A DNA stretch of 64,000 bases from Onthophagus taurus (lineage: Eukaryota; Arthropoda; Insecta; Coleoptera; Scarabaeidae). Numbering within the stretch: the stretch's first letter is position 1; every line of letters begins with the position of its first letter. A model generated the notes under the pieces. The model searched no databases and was not told the DNA's origin. It was given only the letters and a program-made list of their open reading frames with translations. Positions 28,983 through 42,990 of the stretch are shown one piece after another. Made by a program: the position numbers and the translations under genes. The stretch lies in assembly GCF_036711975.1 (NCBI RefSeq), contig NC_091972.1, positions 9,677,001-9,741,000 on the forward strand, written 5' to 3'.

Positions 28983-31900
28983 AATTTTGATGGAGCATTG
29001 TTGAATACTTTTAACTGCTAAAATGTTTCTATTTCTTAATCTTCATTGACCTTTATACTTTAATTTTTAATTTACATAGTATATTTCATAAGAATTTTCC
29101 TGAAAAGATACAAGAAATTGACTGTAATTCTGTTTCTGTTTTTGTTTGTTGAGATAAAATGTATGTGAGAAATCAAGAGATTTATTTCATAGATTTTGTG
29201 ATAAAACATGAACATACGTACCGTTTCCGACTTTCACATAACGCGAAGAGTGGTTTTGCTGCCGTCGTCGCAAGAACGAACCGGCCGAGATGAACAAAGT
29301 GATAAACAACGACGGGTGTTGTGAAAAATGTGCCCGCGAAACATGTTGGTTAACGATTTGTTGGTTTATTGGGAGAGGCAAACCGATGAAAGTGAAATCT
29401 TGTCGCGTTTAGCGTAAATTTATCATCATTCCATTATTGTTAGTAAAGTTATTGTTACGATTTTGTAACAAGAACAAGAGTTATAAGCTTTTTAATAAAT
29501 ATCAAACGGATTGACGGGCAGAGAATCTGGAAATTATGTAAATTGTATCGTTATATACGATATTATGCCGTTACGCAACTTGACTTGATTCTCTACCACT
29601 CGTTATCCAATCGACATATTCAATGTTGTCATAATACCTGACAGTTCAATTAAGAAGACATAAATTTCTACTACGAAAAAAAAATAATAAGATGATCTAA
29701 AAACTTTCTGATTGGAAAATGTTGAGAGTCGACGAAAAAAATTAAAGAAGGTGTATTTGGGTTGGATTGCTTTTATACTTGAGAATAGCAAAAAGAGATG
29801 TAGTAAGTGTACTTATGAACTGTAATATTTGATGGTGGACTGTTTAGAATGGTCTGAGCGGGAAAACATTTTAACTCGGAAGGTTTAGATTGATTGCGAC
29901 CATAGAAATACATGACAAGTATGAAATGGTATGTGCGTCGCATCTTTTATTATGTTGAATTTACGAGCGCACCGGTAAAATCCTGATGGTTGCCCCGTGC
30001 GCATTTATCCGGCTCGGATATCTCGCTCGGAGATATGCCCAAGAACAGGGACCCTATAAGAGCATCTATTTGTATCGGGAGAAGCTGTGCCCCAGTGGCG
30101 TAACTAACATCGTTACACTTTCTTTCAAAAAATATTTTTTTTTATTAATCTTTATTCCTACTTTTTTAAGCAATTAAAACATTCAAGAATATATTAAGAT
30201 TTGAAAAATATCTTGTAAATAATGTTAGACATTGTGTTGATTTGGGTGTGATCTACACGTGCACGCCATTGCCTATAGAAATATGGCCGACTTTGTCTAG
30301 TGACATTACGCAAAACCTCTCTCTGGACCTGTCTCGTTTATATGTGGGAACACGGCTACCGTACGCCACGATACTAAATTGGCCATATGAAGCTTTTTTT
30401 ACTTAACCATGGGATTGTGTTTGCGATCCCACACTTTACACAGAATAAAAAGGACGAACTGGCGGGTGTTGCTTGCTGGTGTTGTAGCTTCTCGTTGAGT
30501 AACAGAAATACACACACCACAAAAATAAATTACAACCCATTGTATAACTATCCTCAAGTTACAAAATAAATTACATAAAATTAAAAAAAAAACGCAGTCT
30601 TGACCATGACGGAAACAAACAATTATTATAAATCGTACGAAGAAGTGTTTTGTGTTAAAAGAGACGCGGGTTGCGTTTAAGAATATCTTCTCCTCTTGAA
30701 TAATTTATATAATATATTCGCTATCTACAAGTAACTATCACCGTTCGAGCACATAGGAATGCATCCTATGCTACCTTCAAGTACCCTCTTCGTGCATAGA
30801 TGGCATTCTACTTCTCGGGGAATTTTAATTGGTATGAAATGAAACATCTGAAGCACACAGAATCAATTTGAATCAATGGACGGCCGCTTAACAATGGGGC
30901 GCCCCAATAGAGGTGAACACAATTACTTTTGCGAACATAATCCTTACCGGTAATTATACGAAGCTCGTTTTCTTCGTATTTTACTTCATAGCATTTTATT
31001 TGCCTTTTTTTTTGTCTTCTTCTACATTTCGATTCGTTATATTTTCTTTGTTTTTCAATCTATTTTAAATATTGAAAGAAGAGGTGACGATGATGAGAGA
31101 GTTGGATAGATTGGCCTTGCCTATATTTTCTCGGCGAACGGAAACGTGTAGATGTAAATATGTCACTGTTCCTCATAATTAAAAATCGAGCAAAATAATG
31201 ATATTTAAGAAGATATAAAAGAAGTTTTGTAAAGTTATGAAAATATTAATTAGAACGTTCTTTCTCTTTGTTTCCTTTGTGTTGTACGCATATTTATCAA
31301 TTTTTGCTTATTGAATATTAGATAAAGGTCGAGGTAAAATGATAGAAGTACTTAGGTGTACGACGTACCTATGTTAATACTACTTAAAATCTGGTTGCTG
31401 TACAATTATACATCATTGGGTTAGATGTGTAAACATCTCGACGAGTCTTCACTCGTTAGAAACATAATTCAACGGAGACTATTTATTATGAGAGATTTTG
31501 GTTGTAAGTTGATAAACTTATTTCCAAACCTTTTCTTTGCCATTATTTGCCTATTTGCTATTGTTGTCATTTTGGTACTTGCAACTTAGAGTCAGGTATA
31601 GTATGGACGCTCAATATTTTTTTCTGATTGCATAACTGAAAGATGCCTTCTATAGAAATTGATTTTTGGAGAAAGATGTCTGATTTTAGGCATCGTGAAT
31701 GGACCTTTTTGTGTAACCCTCCACAAATCTCTATTGATGCTCTTCAAGTGGTGGTAGAACTAGATCTGGTACTTAGTATATAAACTATGTTCTTTAATTT
31801 TGCTCTGTCAAAAGACTTCTATTGTGTTGGAATCGCTTCTGTTCATTTGAAATTTCTATCATTGCTTGACACTTTTCATGAATGATATTAGTTAACAGTT

Positions 31901-32089
31901 TCGTGGTTTTTATAGACAGATACCAATTTGCTACTATTCCGCCAACTCCTTTAAACGTGTGCTATGTATGTCTGTTAGATACCCAACCTCAAAATTTTCT
32001 CCAAAAATTCACAGAACACAATTATGTAAAAGCTGCAACTATCACTACTTCAACGACTATCACAAGTACTAGTAGTGCACCATAGAAAT
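28983..32089. other. Gene-poor region
   Basis: No intact gene recognised. GC-richer patches at about 29220-29400 and 29930-30110 lack family features. Short ORFs there have no recognisable domains. Confidence 0.35.
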
Positions 32090-32340
32090 CTAAAAATTTC
32101 CTCTCTGATTAAAGTATCCTGATGGTTGTTTTGTGACACCATGGTCTTGTATCTATGTAGATATCTGCGTCTGCTCATATAGTATTGTACTGCTGTTTCC
32201 ATTCTCTCTTGATATGATTTTAATCTGAACATCTTCTGCGCCCCATACGAACACGATTCTACGTTTTTCAAAAACATTTCCCAGTGTCTTTCTACATATC
32301 TTTCTTTTTCCTCCAGTATTTACGAACTTCTATACTTCAG
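32090..32340 (-). pseudogene. LINE fragment (RT connection region)
   Basis: Minus-strand reading VESCSYGAQKMF...LKSYQERMETAV resembles the 'ES.LLYG.E.W.L...' stretch that follows the RT domain in insect LINEs. One frame stays open for 75 codons, but the key residues are drifting. It is short and 5'-truncated. Confidence 0.4.
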
Positions 32341-33754
32341 ATTTGCGTTCGTTTTTTCGTTTGTCATTTCATTAAAATCTCCTGTATAAGACATTTGATT
32401 TACTGATTGAAGTTTTGAAAACTTATATAAAAACATATTGTGATACAACTTGTATCTGTGCAATACGTTGTGAAGAAAAATGAAAGATGCATATTTTTTT
32501 CTGCGTTTACATATGTTTATTGGTTTGTGAAGGAGAAAACAAAACGTTAACTCATAACCCCTTGATGTTACACCGGGGTATAAAATAATGACGATGGAAG
32601 CGTAAATTATGCGAACCGAGGCGTCTTTACGATGCGCTCACGTACGCGTTAAGCGTGAATGCAAATTTTAGCCAAGTGCAAATTTGTAATTTAATGGTGA
32701 ATTGAGGTATCTGCGCGATTTATGGTCGAACGAAGACTCTTAGTTTTCTCAAACCGGAAAACAGTGGATAATCAAGAATTTAAAAAAAAAACTATTCCAA
32801 AATAGATAGTAACACAATATTCTCGTTTAACTAACAATCTATTGATTTTCCCTTGCGATAGAGATCATTATGTTAACATGTTTCGTTTGAATCCCGGAAA
32901 ATAAACGGCGGATTTGTAAATTTGTAAAGGTGGTCTTCCTTTAGCGGGGTCAGAACGTCGCTCGACAACCGCGTTCCTCTCGTATATTTAAATAAATTTT
33001 CTTTATTTAAGGGAAGCGTACTTGAGACTGGTGCCGCGCGCAAGAAAACTAAAAAAAAATCAAGAACTACGAACGTGTATAATGAGGACACGTTCATTGT
33101 GTCACGTGCTCATGTTTAATTCACGAACTCTGAGGGCATAAATATTTATCATTTCGAAGGATCCAATTTCGTCCATGCACAGAAGTACATGTGTTTAAAA
33201 AGACCAAAAATTACGAAAATTAGAAATTTATTTTTTAGAAAACCGCAAATATTCGTATCGATTTCAATTTTTTTATCGTTAAAAAAAAGTAATTTTATTT
33301 TAAATCCAACTCTATTATTATCAAAAATTGCATGTAATGGAACTAATGGAAAATAAGCAAGTATTGAGTCGGCCCTAAGGGCTCAATAATCACCCGCAGT
33401 CAACAGTCAATTACATTCCTTCTTTTTATAAAGGTCAGTGTATAAATCAGTGCAAGGACGATGTTTTATACTTCTTTGATTCATGTGTTCAATGCCGCAA
33501 TACGTGGGGTCTTCATTTTACATCTAAAGTATAAAAAGAAAGATATCATATTTTATCCATCCTTATCTTATAAGATATGTCGGTACTTTCTACTATACAA
33601 GAATCTGTATAAAAAATGACACAATCTGCACTGTAGGTCTTTTAGGTATATTTAAACTTATTCGTCCAGATGTGAGGTTAGAAGTTTAGTGAAAAGTGGT
33701 GTTGGGTTGAATTTTGTTGTTCAAAAAGATATCTCTTTGATAAATGGTTATTAG
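32341..33754. other. Gene-poor region
   Basis: An ORF at 33097-32873 (minus) begins with a hydrophobic stretch that could pass for a signal peptide, but it has no homology I recognise and no gene context. Nothing else is seen. Confidence 0.3.
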
Positions 33755-35040
33755 GTGTGATTATTACAGATCATTTTAAAAAGAAAGCATTGAGCTTTAA
33801 TTTAAAATAAGTTTTATTCCTTAATTTCAATAAATACGACTTCCAGGAATTTTTAAATTAGCATTTTTTTTGACACTTTTAGGTTATACGAAAATGTAAG
33901 TTTTATTTCAACATTTTTTTTCTTAATATTTTTCCAATCCAACCCAACAATTATTATACATCAGTTTAAAGAGAAAGCTCTGAGCTTTAATTTAGAACAA
34001 GTCACATTCCTTAATTTCAATAAATACGGCTTCCAGGAATTTTTAAATTAGCATCTATTTTGACACTTAGGTTATACGAAAATGTAAGTTTTATTTCAAC
34101 TTTTTTTTTCTCAATATTTTTCCAATCCAACCCAACAATTATTATACATCAGTTTAAAGAGAAAGCTGTGAGCTTTAATTTAGAACAAGTCTCATTCCTT
34201 AATTTCAATAAATACGGCTTCCAGGAATTTTTAAATTAGCATCTTTTTCGACACTTTTAGGTTATACGAAAATGTAAGTTTTATTTCAATATTTTTTTTC
34301 TTAATATTTTTCCAATCCAACCCAACACTTGTTATACATCATTTTAAAGAGAATACTTTGAGCTTTAATTTAGAACAAGTTTCATTCCTTAATTTCAATA
34401 AATACGGCTTCCAGGAATTTTTAAATTAGCATCTATTTTGACACTTAGGTTATACGAAAATGTAAGTTTTATTTCAACTTTTTTTTTCTCAATATTTTTC
34501 CAATCCAACCCAACAATTATTATACATCAGTTTAAAGAGAAAGCTGTGAGCTTTAATTTAGAACAAGTCTCATTCCTTAATTTCAATAAATACGGCTTCC
34601 AGGAATTTTTAAATTAGCATCTTTTTCGACACTTTTTGGTTATACGAAAATGTAAGTTTTATTTCAACATTTTTTTTCTTAATATTTTTTCAATCCAACC
34701 CAACAATTATTATACATCATTTTAAAAAGAAAGCTTTGAGGTTTAATTTAGAATAAGTCTCATTCCTTAATTTCAATAAATAAGGCTTCCAGGAATTTTT
34801 AAATTAGCATCTTTTTTGACACTTAGGTTATACGAAAATGTAAGTTTTGTTTCAACTTTTTTTTTCTCAATATTTTTCCAATCCAACTCAACAATTATTA
34901 TACATCATTTTAAAGAGAAAGCTTTGAGCTTTAATTTAGAACAAGTCTCATTCCTAAATTTCAATAAATACGGCTTCCAGGAATTTTTAAATTAGCATCT
35001 TTTTTGACACTTTTAGGTTATACTAAAATGTAAGTTTTTG
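33755..35040. repeat. Tandem array, about seven units alternating 188 and 190 bp
   Basis: The marker TTCCAGGAATTTTTAAATTA occurs at 33841, 34031, 34219, 34409, 34597, 34787 and 34975: spacings 190, 188, 190, 188, 190, 188. Alternate units carry GACACTTAGG or GACACTTTT(A/T)GG, so the array is built of roughly 378-bp dimers. It ends within a few bases of a piggyBac transposase fragment. Confidence 0.92.
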
Positions 35041-35059
35041 TTCAATATGTTTTTTCTCA

Positions 35060-35283
35060 ATATTCTATCAGATTTCCGTCGTTCTGTAGCTACAGGTCTG
35101 ATAAATAAACATTCAAATTTACTGCTTCCACGAAAATGTCGTGGCGCAAGTTCAAAAGAAAGAGGAAGTTGTGAAAATTGTTCTGCCAAAGCTAGACCCC
35201 ACTCAAAATGTACTGCGTGCTATGTTTATTTATGTTGTAATGAAGGAAAGAACTGTTTTTCTGAATATCATAATGTAATTTAG
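35060..35283 (+). pseudogene. C-terminal fragment of a piggyBac-type transposase
   Basis: The frame reads SDFRRSVATGLINK, then RKCRGASSKERGSCENC, then KCTACYVYLC, CFSEYH and a TAG stop at 35281-35283. This matches the end of piggyBac transposases: an FR..L...L helix followed by a Cys-rich zinc finger with spaced Cys pairs and a final His. No stop or frameshift interrupts this part, but the catalytic DDD core is missing, replaced directly upstream by the tandem array. TCTATCAG just before the homology could be a splice acceptor, so a last exon of a domesticated gene cannot be excluded. AATAAA follows at about 35315. Confidence 0.6.
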
Positions 35284-36119
35284 CTAAAGCAAGTGTTACT
35301 TATTTTCTAACGTAATAAAAAATGTATTATGGGTTAACGAACAGTTAAGATAACTGGCATAGTATCTAGCGTCCCTAGAGAGACCAATTCAGTGTCACAG
35401 GATTCATATGGACCATTAAGAAAGGTCCATTCACCCAACCACTCCAGCAACATTTTCGCAGTTCTCACCATTCATGTCTTCAGTCCAGTGGTGTACCCCA
35501 AAACATATTTAAAGCCGCCCTCGTCTACATACCTCCCCATCGCAGTCAAAATCCTGAATGGTTCAAAAAGTTATTTGTGAATAGTGTAAGAGTATTGATT
35601 TCAAGGTCTGGCATAATAAGTAATAAGCTGATAGTGCAGTATATTATTCCTTCCTTGATAAGAGTATAGAGGATTGATCATTTATTAAGTATTAATGAAA
35701 TTATGTATGCAAAGTGCTCGATAATTGTATTTGCTGGTGTGACCAACTCCTGATTTGCACTTATGTAATCAGCTCATATGTCCAGTTTTTAATCATTGTG
35801 TCATTCTCCATGTCTGTTGTGTACAGATATGATAAGTATTCAATGAGTTCAAAAACTATTCTTACATTTGCGTACAACACATAATACATAATTTGAATTT
35901 AATGAATATTTGTGAATAGAACATGTTTTCTTTCTTCAATTTTTCATTCATACATAATTTTTGAAATGATTGTAACTGTTTAACCTGTTAAGCGTATGCA
36001 TACATTGTTACCAAAAGCAATTTTCCGCATAACAAAATAAAACATAAATCACAACAAAAAAATAGTTAATACATCTATAAAATTATAGACAATGGATTGG
36101 TTCTTTAGTTCTTAGTTTT
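35284..36119. other. Intergenic, nothing recognised
   Basis: No coding family or structural repeat is visible. Confidence 0.3.
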
Positions 36120-36534
36120 ACCGCATCGAGTCTCTAGCGTTTTCTTCTTCTTCTGCGGAGTGCAAGAACGAATCTCTCAACCAGCAAACAGTTTGGCCTC
36201 GACGTGTGCTCATTTACCGTCAGTCCGCGGTCGACTTCGAACCGATAAGTTTACACCAAACAACACCATTCGAGCGTCGCGCGCAAGACTTACGCAAGTG
36301 CACTGAACTCTATCTATACCATACAGATAGATACATACAGACTCTCTATATCGTTTTCTTTTTTCCTCCTCATAAAAACCTTTAAAATCCATCCAAAAAA
36401 AGAATTATAGGCGTCGCGCACCTCTCTTCTTATTTCTTTTCATTCATCTCGATTAAATCCTAAGTGAGTGTTATCTTTTTTTTGGAAATTTTTTCTTGAA
36501 GCAACAAGATGTTGATTTAAAGAAGAATAAAACG
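36120..36534 (+). promoter_or_regulatory. Candidate promoter and 5' untranslated exon
   Basis: A GC-richer stretch with an initiator-like TCAGT at 36220-36224 is followed by a region without a long ORF and a consensus splice donor, ACG|GTGAGT, at 36535-36540. The only late ATG (about 36510) opens a four-codon frame. This layout fits a non-coding first exon of a gene extending to the right, but the rest of such a gene is not seen in the window. Confidence 0.25.
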
Positions 36535-36540
36535 GTGAGT

Positions 36541-39500
36541 GCTGATATATTATTACTAAATTAGTTATTATTAGACTACTTTTTTCTGGTTATTCAGTAT
36601 ATAGAGAATGTTAATGTATTTTCTTATTTAGTTTATTTAATTAATCATTTTTTCAATCATCCAAGATCATTTTTTAATCAAAATGATATTCCTTCCAATT
36701 TTTTTGTGAATTTCCAAAGCACGTTTTATAACTCAATCACTCGGAGCCATTAAGACAACAAAAAGTTAATAGCCTATTAAAGAACTACTTTAAACGTACG
36801 TAGAAGCAACAATTTTTTTTCTCGTTATTATTCGGGTAGTTCTCTTCGTAGAAATTTTTGCCATAATAGACACGTCGATAACGATATTTTCAAATAACCT
36901 AACTGTTTCTTTATAATTAAAAACTTTGTAAAGGCAATCAAGTTTTTTTCTTCGACATCGTCGCCCGTCTTGGGTTTTTTAGTTTATAACAGAATCTCTG
37001 TCCGTCTTATAAAGACAATGGCCAGTTTTGCGGAGGTCTAATCGCTTTCTTCTCGGCACTCCGTTCGTGGAGTTTCTGGCCGGTTCAGTTCCACGAATTG
37101 TTGCTTGCTTGGTGTGTAGAGAGAAAACGGGCTGGGCACAACCAGTCTCTTACCTCGCGACCAGGTGTTTAACATTGCTCTAATTGTGGTAGGACCGTTT
37201 TACTTACGTAATATTACTTTGGCAATTCCACAGTTGATATATTTTAAAACAATTTAAATAAAGATATGTTTTATCTTTACGTAGGTAGATATATATATTT
37301 TAAATTATATATAAAGTTTCAACAGAGTTTATAACATTTCTTATCATGTTTGATTATTTTTCTCTATATCTTTCAATATATAAACAGGATAATTCTGTTA
37401 AGTGGCCCAGCCTATACCTGGAACATACTGAAAAATATATCACTATTTAAAACGATTTTCTCTTGAATGAAAAGTGAGTCCTATATCTAAAGCCATTTGC
37501 CAGGAAAAGACTCAGAGTATTAGCATTTAATTAGTTCAGACTCTATAATTTAACTGCTGCATATTTGATGTGTTCCACAAGATTTCAATAAATTCATCAT
37601 GCACAACGTTTTTTACAAATCCTGCGTTTGAATAGGATTCCACCGATATCTGAGAAAGGTCACACTATTGAAGTTGAGGTGTACCAAGATAATGATGTCA
37701 TTAAAGATTCTCTCTTCTTTCCATTTTGGTAAAATACTAAAAGATTTGAAATTTATTGGATCATGTTTTGATTGGGATATATTTAGAGATTCACTTCATA
37801 AATAACTTGGATGAGATCCATTTACATTCAGAATAGCCACAATCCATAAGACTTTCTTGAATTCATCCAGATATACTATCCAGATTTCCATAACATCCTA
37901 ACTGTAAACTAAAAAAAGTTTGCTGTTAAGCAAAAATAACTTCCATGTAAAAAGTGGCATTATGAAATAACATCTATAAATATATCCTTACAAATTTCTT
38001 CATATAAAATATATAATTCTGTCATTTCATAGATAATTTAAACTAATAATTGGACCAGATTTGAAGTAATTGATATATTTATGATTAAGTTTAAATAACT
38101 TTCATAAGTTTCTAATATATGGAAGGTTTTGGAATGATCGATGCATGAAAAAGTTTGTTCTAATTTAACATCTCTTACCGTTTCCAAGATTTTCATGGTG
38201 AGTCGGTTATCTAGGACACCTATATATAAACCAAAACACAATTTTCTTGTTTTAATAGTTTGCATACAATACGTTGTCACCACTCACAATTTTTTGGAAC
38301 CCAACCCAACCTGGTCATTTACTTCATGAACCTCAAAGTCGCGACACAACCAAAAATTGAAGATTAAATGAAGATTATGGCAATCAGCAACGTTTATACT
38401 GGTTTTGCTCAAGACGATATTTCAATCAGTTGACTAGTTAGACACGTACTGTGTACTGCTTTTGCTATATAAGAAAGTAGATAAATGGCATTAAGGAACC
38501 AAAATACTCAGTTTCATCGTAAAAAAATCGTAGGAATTTCACCAGGCTACAAACGGAATATATTTTTTTTCTTCTTCTTCTTACTTTAGGGTTTAGACTT
38601 GTTTTTTCAATTTCTCCCTCTTCCTTCATCTTCTCTCCTACCTATGGGGTTGTTATCTTGTGATTATAACCTTTCAACATAATCCCTCCAGTGTCTTTTC
38701 CTCGATCTTGTCCATTTGAACACATTTCACGGATCCAGTCGCTTCTTACATTACTTTTAGACATGGCAGACACTCTTTCCTTTCGCCTTCTTTCATTTCT
38801 ATCATTTGACAGCTTATCCTATATTCGTCTTATTCACTATTGGTTCTTAAATACGTTTTCTATTTAAAAAAGCACAATTTGCACTTTTTTTACATCTTAA
38901 TTTGACATCCAAAACATTCCTCACACTTCCGTATATAACTTCTTATTATATAATTTCTTATATAATTTCTTTATTCTTTCTTTCCCCCAATTCTTAGCCT
39001 TACAATTTTCCATCTGCTACAGTATTAAAGCGTATGCTCAAGTTCATCTCGATTATTGAAGTACATCTACGTGTTTAAATCTGCCTTTTTGTTAAGGTGA
39101 TTTGAAACAGCTGTTTTTCTACTGCAATTTTTCCTACCCATTTCGTTCTAGCAGAATTCTCATGGTGTATTTGACTTTTCTCGTGTCTAATGATCATCTG
39201 TCTACATTTTCTCTCATATAACTAATTTAACATGACTGGTGTAACTTTTATTTTCCCTATTCTTTTCTAATTCTATACTGATAAGAAAATTTAAATGATT
39301 GCTGAAGTTTTTTTAATTATTGACTTGCGCACCTAGTAACGGGGAGCCTCACTTCACATTATTATATCGATGAAGTACCTTTTTGTAAAGTCGGACTTAA
39401 CTAGTGCACAGCATGCGCAGTCTTTCCTCGATCCACAGGCCAATTCATTCTTCGGCCATCACAAACGCTTTAGCGCCACTTGATTGAGCTAATTACTTTT

Positions 39501-42188
39501 CCATGATGTTCATAAGTAGAGTATTAAATCAACAGTGATTTTTAAAGGAAAGATTGAAGGTATTTGTGACTCAATTGATAAAGAGAGGATAAGGTGATGT
39601 CATACGTAATGTAATAATAAAGCTTCCGAAACAGGTTATCTGAGAGAGAGAGACATAACCTCAATTCATTTGACATTTAATTTTTAGTTGTTCATAATTC
39701 TTTTAAAACTGTTAATATTCATTCAAAACGGGAAGATCAGTGTCAGCTACATCTAATTTATTAGGTTCCGGAAGATTTTGAACGATTTTGACTTTGGAAA
39801 TTGGATTTTAAATTTGTAAACTTCAAACTTCTTTTGTGGTTGGAGAATTTTGAAACCTCCAATGGATGACTGAAATAGAAGGACATATGCATTAAATACG
39901 AAGTCTCATCCAGAGTAGTGAAGAAATAAAGAAGATATTAATAAAAGAAATTTTGGAATTTTGAGTAATTCAAAAGAAATCCAATAGATGGCGTTTTCGA
40001 AATTTAAAAATATTTAAAATATTTTTAAGAGAAGAAATGGCGCGAAACCCATCTACCAATGAGTATAGAGGGTTTAAAACAAAACGAAGAAAATTTTCTG
40101 GAGAAGGGGAAAAGGCTATATAAGAAGACGAAAAAGTTGAGCCAAGGCAGTCCAATTTAGTAAGGGCAAGAGCTCTGTTAAATTTGATTAAAAAATCTAA
40201 CCTAAAAAAATCCAAAGTAGTTTCCTAACCTAAAATTAGTTCACCGATTCCAAAAATTTCTTCGATAAATTCAATCCAAACTTAACACAGAATAAAGATT
40301 TCTTTTTATTAACCTAAAAAAGAAAAGAAGCAAAATTTAATTAAATAAATTTGAACATCGGAAATAAATTGAGAAGAAATTACCTGATTCCTGAAATTTT
40401 CCAAGGGCAGTTACCATATTCCTGATACAAACAATATACGATTATCTGAGCCGAAGCTTTCCGGATTCCTGTCCATTTTCCATTCCTAAGAGGGACCTTC
40501 CTACCCAATAGAGATCTTCAATCGAATTGAATCGCACATAACCTAAAAGTTATTTATCAGATAAGTGGAAATTTTACTATTCATGTTCATGGCAATAATT
40601 CAAACTAACTTACCAGCCTTTTGAAGGAACAAAACTGTTTTGTTTGAGCATTTATCGATTGTTATCGGCAGACTTAAGTCTATAATTTTTGATTGGTTTC
40701 TTAAGGTAAACATAATAGTTTGACATCTGTCTTTATTGGCGGTATACGCTCTCTCTCTCATTCTTAGTAATCTCAGTTAACGAAGTTAAAAATAGAAACC
40801 TGTAAAATTAATTTTCCTGTTTTGAACCTGAACTCGCTATATTATTATTGTTATTTTTATTAAAACCCTGAGATAAGAATATTCAAAAGTTTAGTTAATA
40901 ATAAAGTTATTTTTTTTGTTAAACAAATAACCGTGTTTCCTTATCAATTTAACAAGTTGAACAAAACGTTACAATAACTTGCTATCAGTAGTATTCTACT
41001 GGAACTAGTAGTGTTGCACCAATTTGACTATTCCAACACGTGCTATCATATTATCTCAGTGTCTTAATTACTCAATTGCGAGTAATCAAATGAAAAGTGG
41101 TTATATAGCTATCACCAAACTGAATAAGGTATGTAAAGTGATAAAGTGAAAGAAGGGAAATTGAGTTATGGTTAGGATTAGAAGAGCACAGCTGATTTTA
41201 TTTTTAGCAAAAATAAGAGAACTGTTAAAAATCGAAGATTAACTAATTTTTTTATTTTATTATCCACTTTAATAACAAATCTTGGTATAATTACGTCACA
41301 ATTAGACATGGGGAACGCCTAGAAGTGTCAAGGCAATTATGTGTTTAGGTTTTCTGCACGAAAGCCGCAAGAGAAGCGTGGAATTGATGTGTTCGTGATG
41401 GAGTTAGCGCGTTGATTCCGGATTTACAGTCAACTAAAGCTTCTGCTTACAATTAAATATGGAAAATAATATAAAACAAAAAATTACAAATAGCTTTCAA
41501 CTATTTGACAGGACTTCATTCTTCCAGTTTACTACCAAAGTCTAAATTTTTCTTCTTATTTGAAACGTTGGATTAAAATAACTCCGGATTTAATTTCATT
41601 ACACGTGAGGGTTTCATTGTAATAAAGAAAAAAAGAAGACGAAGATGAAGAAGAACGACAACGAGAAGATAACGATCTACAACGTTAACTTTAGTTATAT
41701 GGTATACACCGTGTACAACGAAACGAACGGTCGTAGTACATAAAGTCTAATAATTTAATATATCGGTATATACGGCCGTGACGTCGGCCTTGGTTCTCTT
41801 AAGCCGTTCGTAAACGGGAACAAAAATAAACAATCACCACACGAATATAATACTCGGTTTAGTTACTTACTATATTGGCGTTATTTGCTACGACGACGGC
41901 AAGAAATCGAGAACAATGTTGCTTGGTTGAACACGTGTTTTTCAACCTACCAGTCTCTTCGGATACGCACGTAATGAGCTGCGACGAGACCAACCTCTTC
42001 TACTTACTTCTTCTACTGCATACTTGTAATTAACGAAGCTTAAGCGCCGCTTTATAAATCCAGTTAATAATAAACTTGAATTAAAAAAAGGATTAAATTA
42101 AATTTGATAAAATTAATTCATCAAGGAAGTGTTTGTTTACCTTTTTGAATCATAACCAAATCTTTAACTGTCATATCATTGATATTCT
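36541..42188. other. Gene desert with scattered repeat debris
   Basis: No intact ORF with family features. On the minus strand about 38830-38590 a KWTRSRKRHWRDYVERL-like stretch resembles the extreme C-terminus of a LINE protein (weak). AATAAAG-rich DNA near 40880-40975 could be a solo LTR end but no partner is found. GC-richer patches lie at 37040-37190 and 41640-42040. Confidence 0.3.
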
Positions 42189-42990
42189 TTTGAAACATAA
42201 CACATCTACATTACATTACATAAATAAAGCTCAAAGATCTATTGTACACCGATAGATATCATTATCAAATTTTACCGTGCAGTCCAATGCTCTTAATAAG
42301 TCATTCAGATCCTTTGGGGAGATCAACAGCAGGGCAGTGACATAAAATATGCTCAACCGTCTCCTCGTCCTCCGCGCATAGACGGCTAGGTTCAAGAATT
42401 TGAGGTGTGTCTTTAATCGGCAGTGCCCAGTACGCGCGTTAGAACTGTAATGCTAATAAGTTCTAAAATATTCCCGGGTTTGACAGTGGCGATGTTGATA
42501 AACAACTTAGCGTGTCTCATTCCAGGAGAACTGGTCCACAGTAGGTGAAGTCTCTCTTCAACTCACAGTCTAATCCTATGTTTGGCCATCACAAATGATA
42601 TACCAACTGCTGGCTTTGCTATTGCTGGTATCGAACATTCTCAGTGTTTATAGTGTCTTTTGCAGCCCATTGGTAGAACATGTCGGAGCAGTTTTTGCTT
42701 AAACCTGTAAATGGTAGTTCTGGCTACTTTCTCTATATGCAAATGCAAAGGAGATATTCCAAGCAGAACATGCATTGCTAGAGTTAGCGTTGTGCTTATC
42801 GCACCAGAGATTGCCAATACAGCTATTCATGTATGTGATCATAGGTCTAACCTTAATCACATAGAGCCAGGGGTAAGACCCCAATTTTTTCCACAAAGAG
42901 TACAACAAATCCACAAGACTAATCTAGCTTTGTGTAAAACTCCCTGCAGATTTTCATTTCATAAGAGGGCTTTCTCTAGGATTTAGGTTA
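42189..42990 (-). pseudogene. R1/jockey-superfamily LINE, 3' half, decayed
   Basis: On the minus strand, from right to left: KLGSYPWLYVIKVRPMITY (about 42897-42841), IAVLAISGAISTT, MHVLLGISPLHLHIEKVA with TTIYRFK (about 42770-42705), a WTSSPGMRHAKLF segment, LTGHCRLKTHL, and finally the CCHC-like LCAEDEETVEHILCHCPAV (about 42388-42330). The copy ends in a short TACATTACATTACAT run at 42207-42221, a likely 3' tail. Frameshifts and stops occur between blocks. The RT palm and all upstream parts are absent. Confidence 0.7.

Noticed and set aside
32873..33097. Small secreted peptide gene on the minus strand
   Set aside because: The hydrophobic start looks like a signal peptide, but there is no cleavage-plus-mature-peptide pattern, no cysteines in register, no neighbouring exon and no known family.
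40800..40980. Solo LTR
   Set aside because: AATAAAG and a terminal ACA-like end are present, but no matching TG start or target duplication was found.
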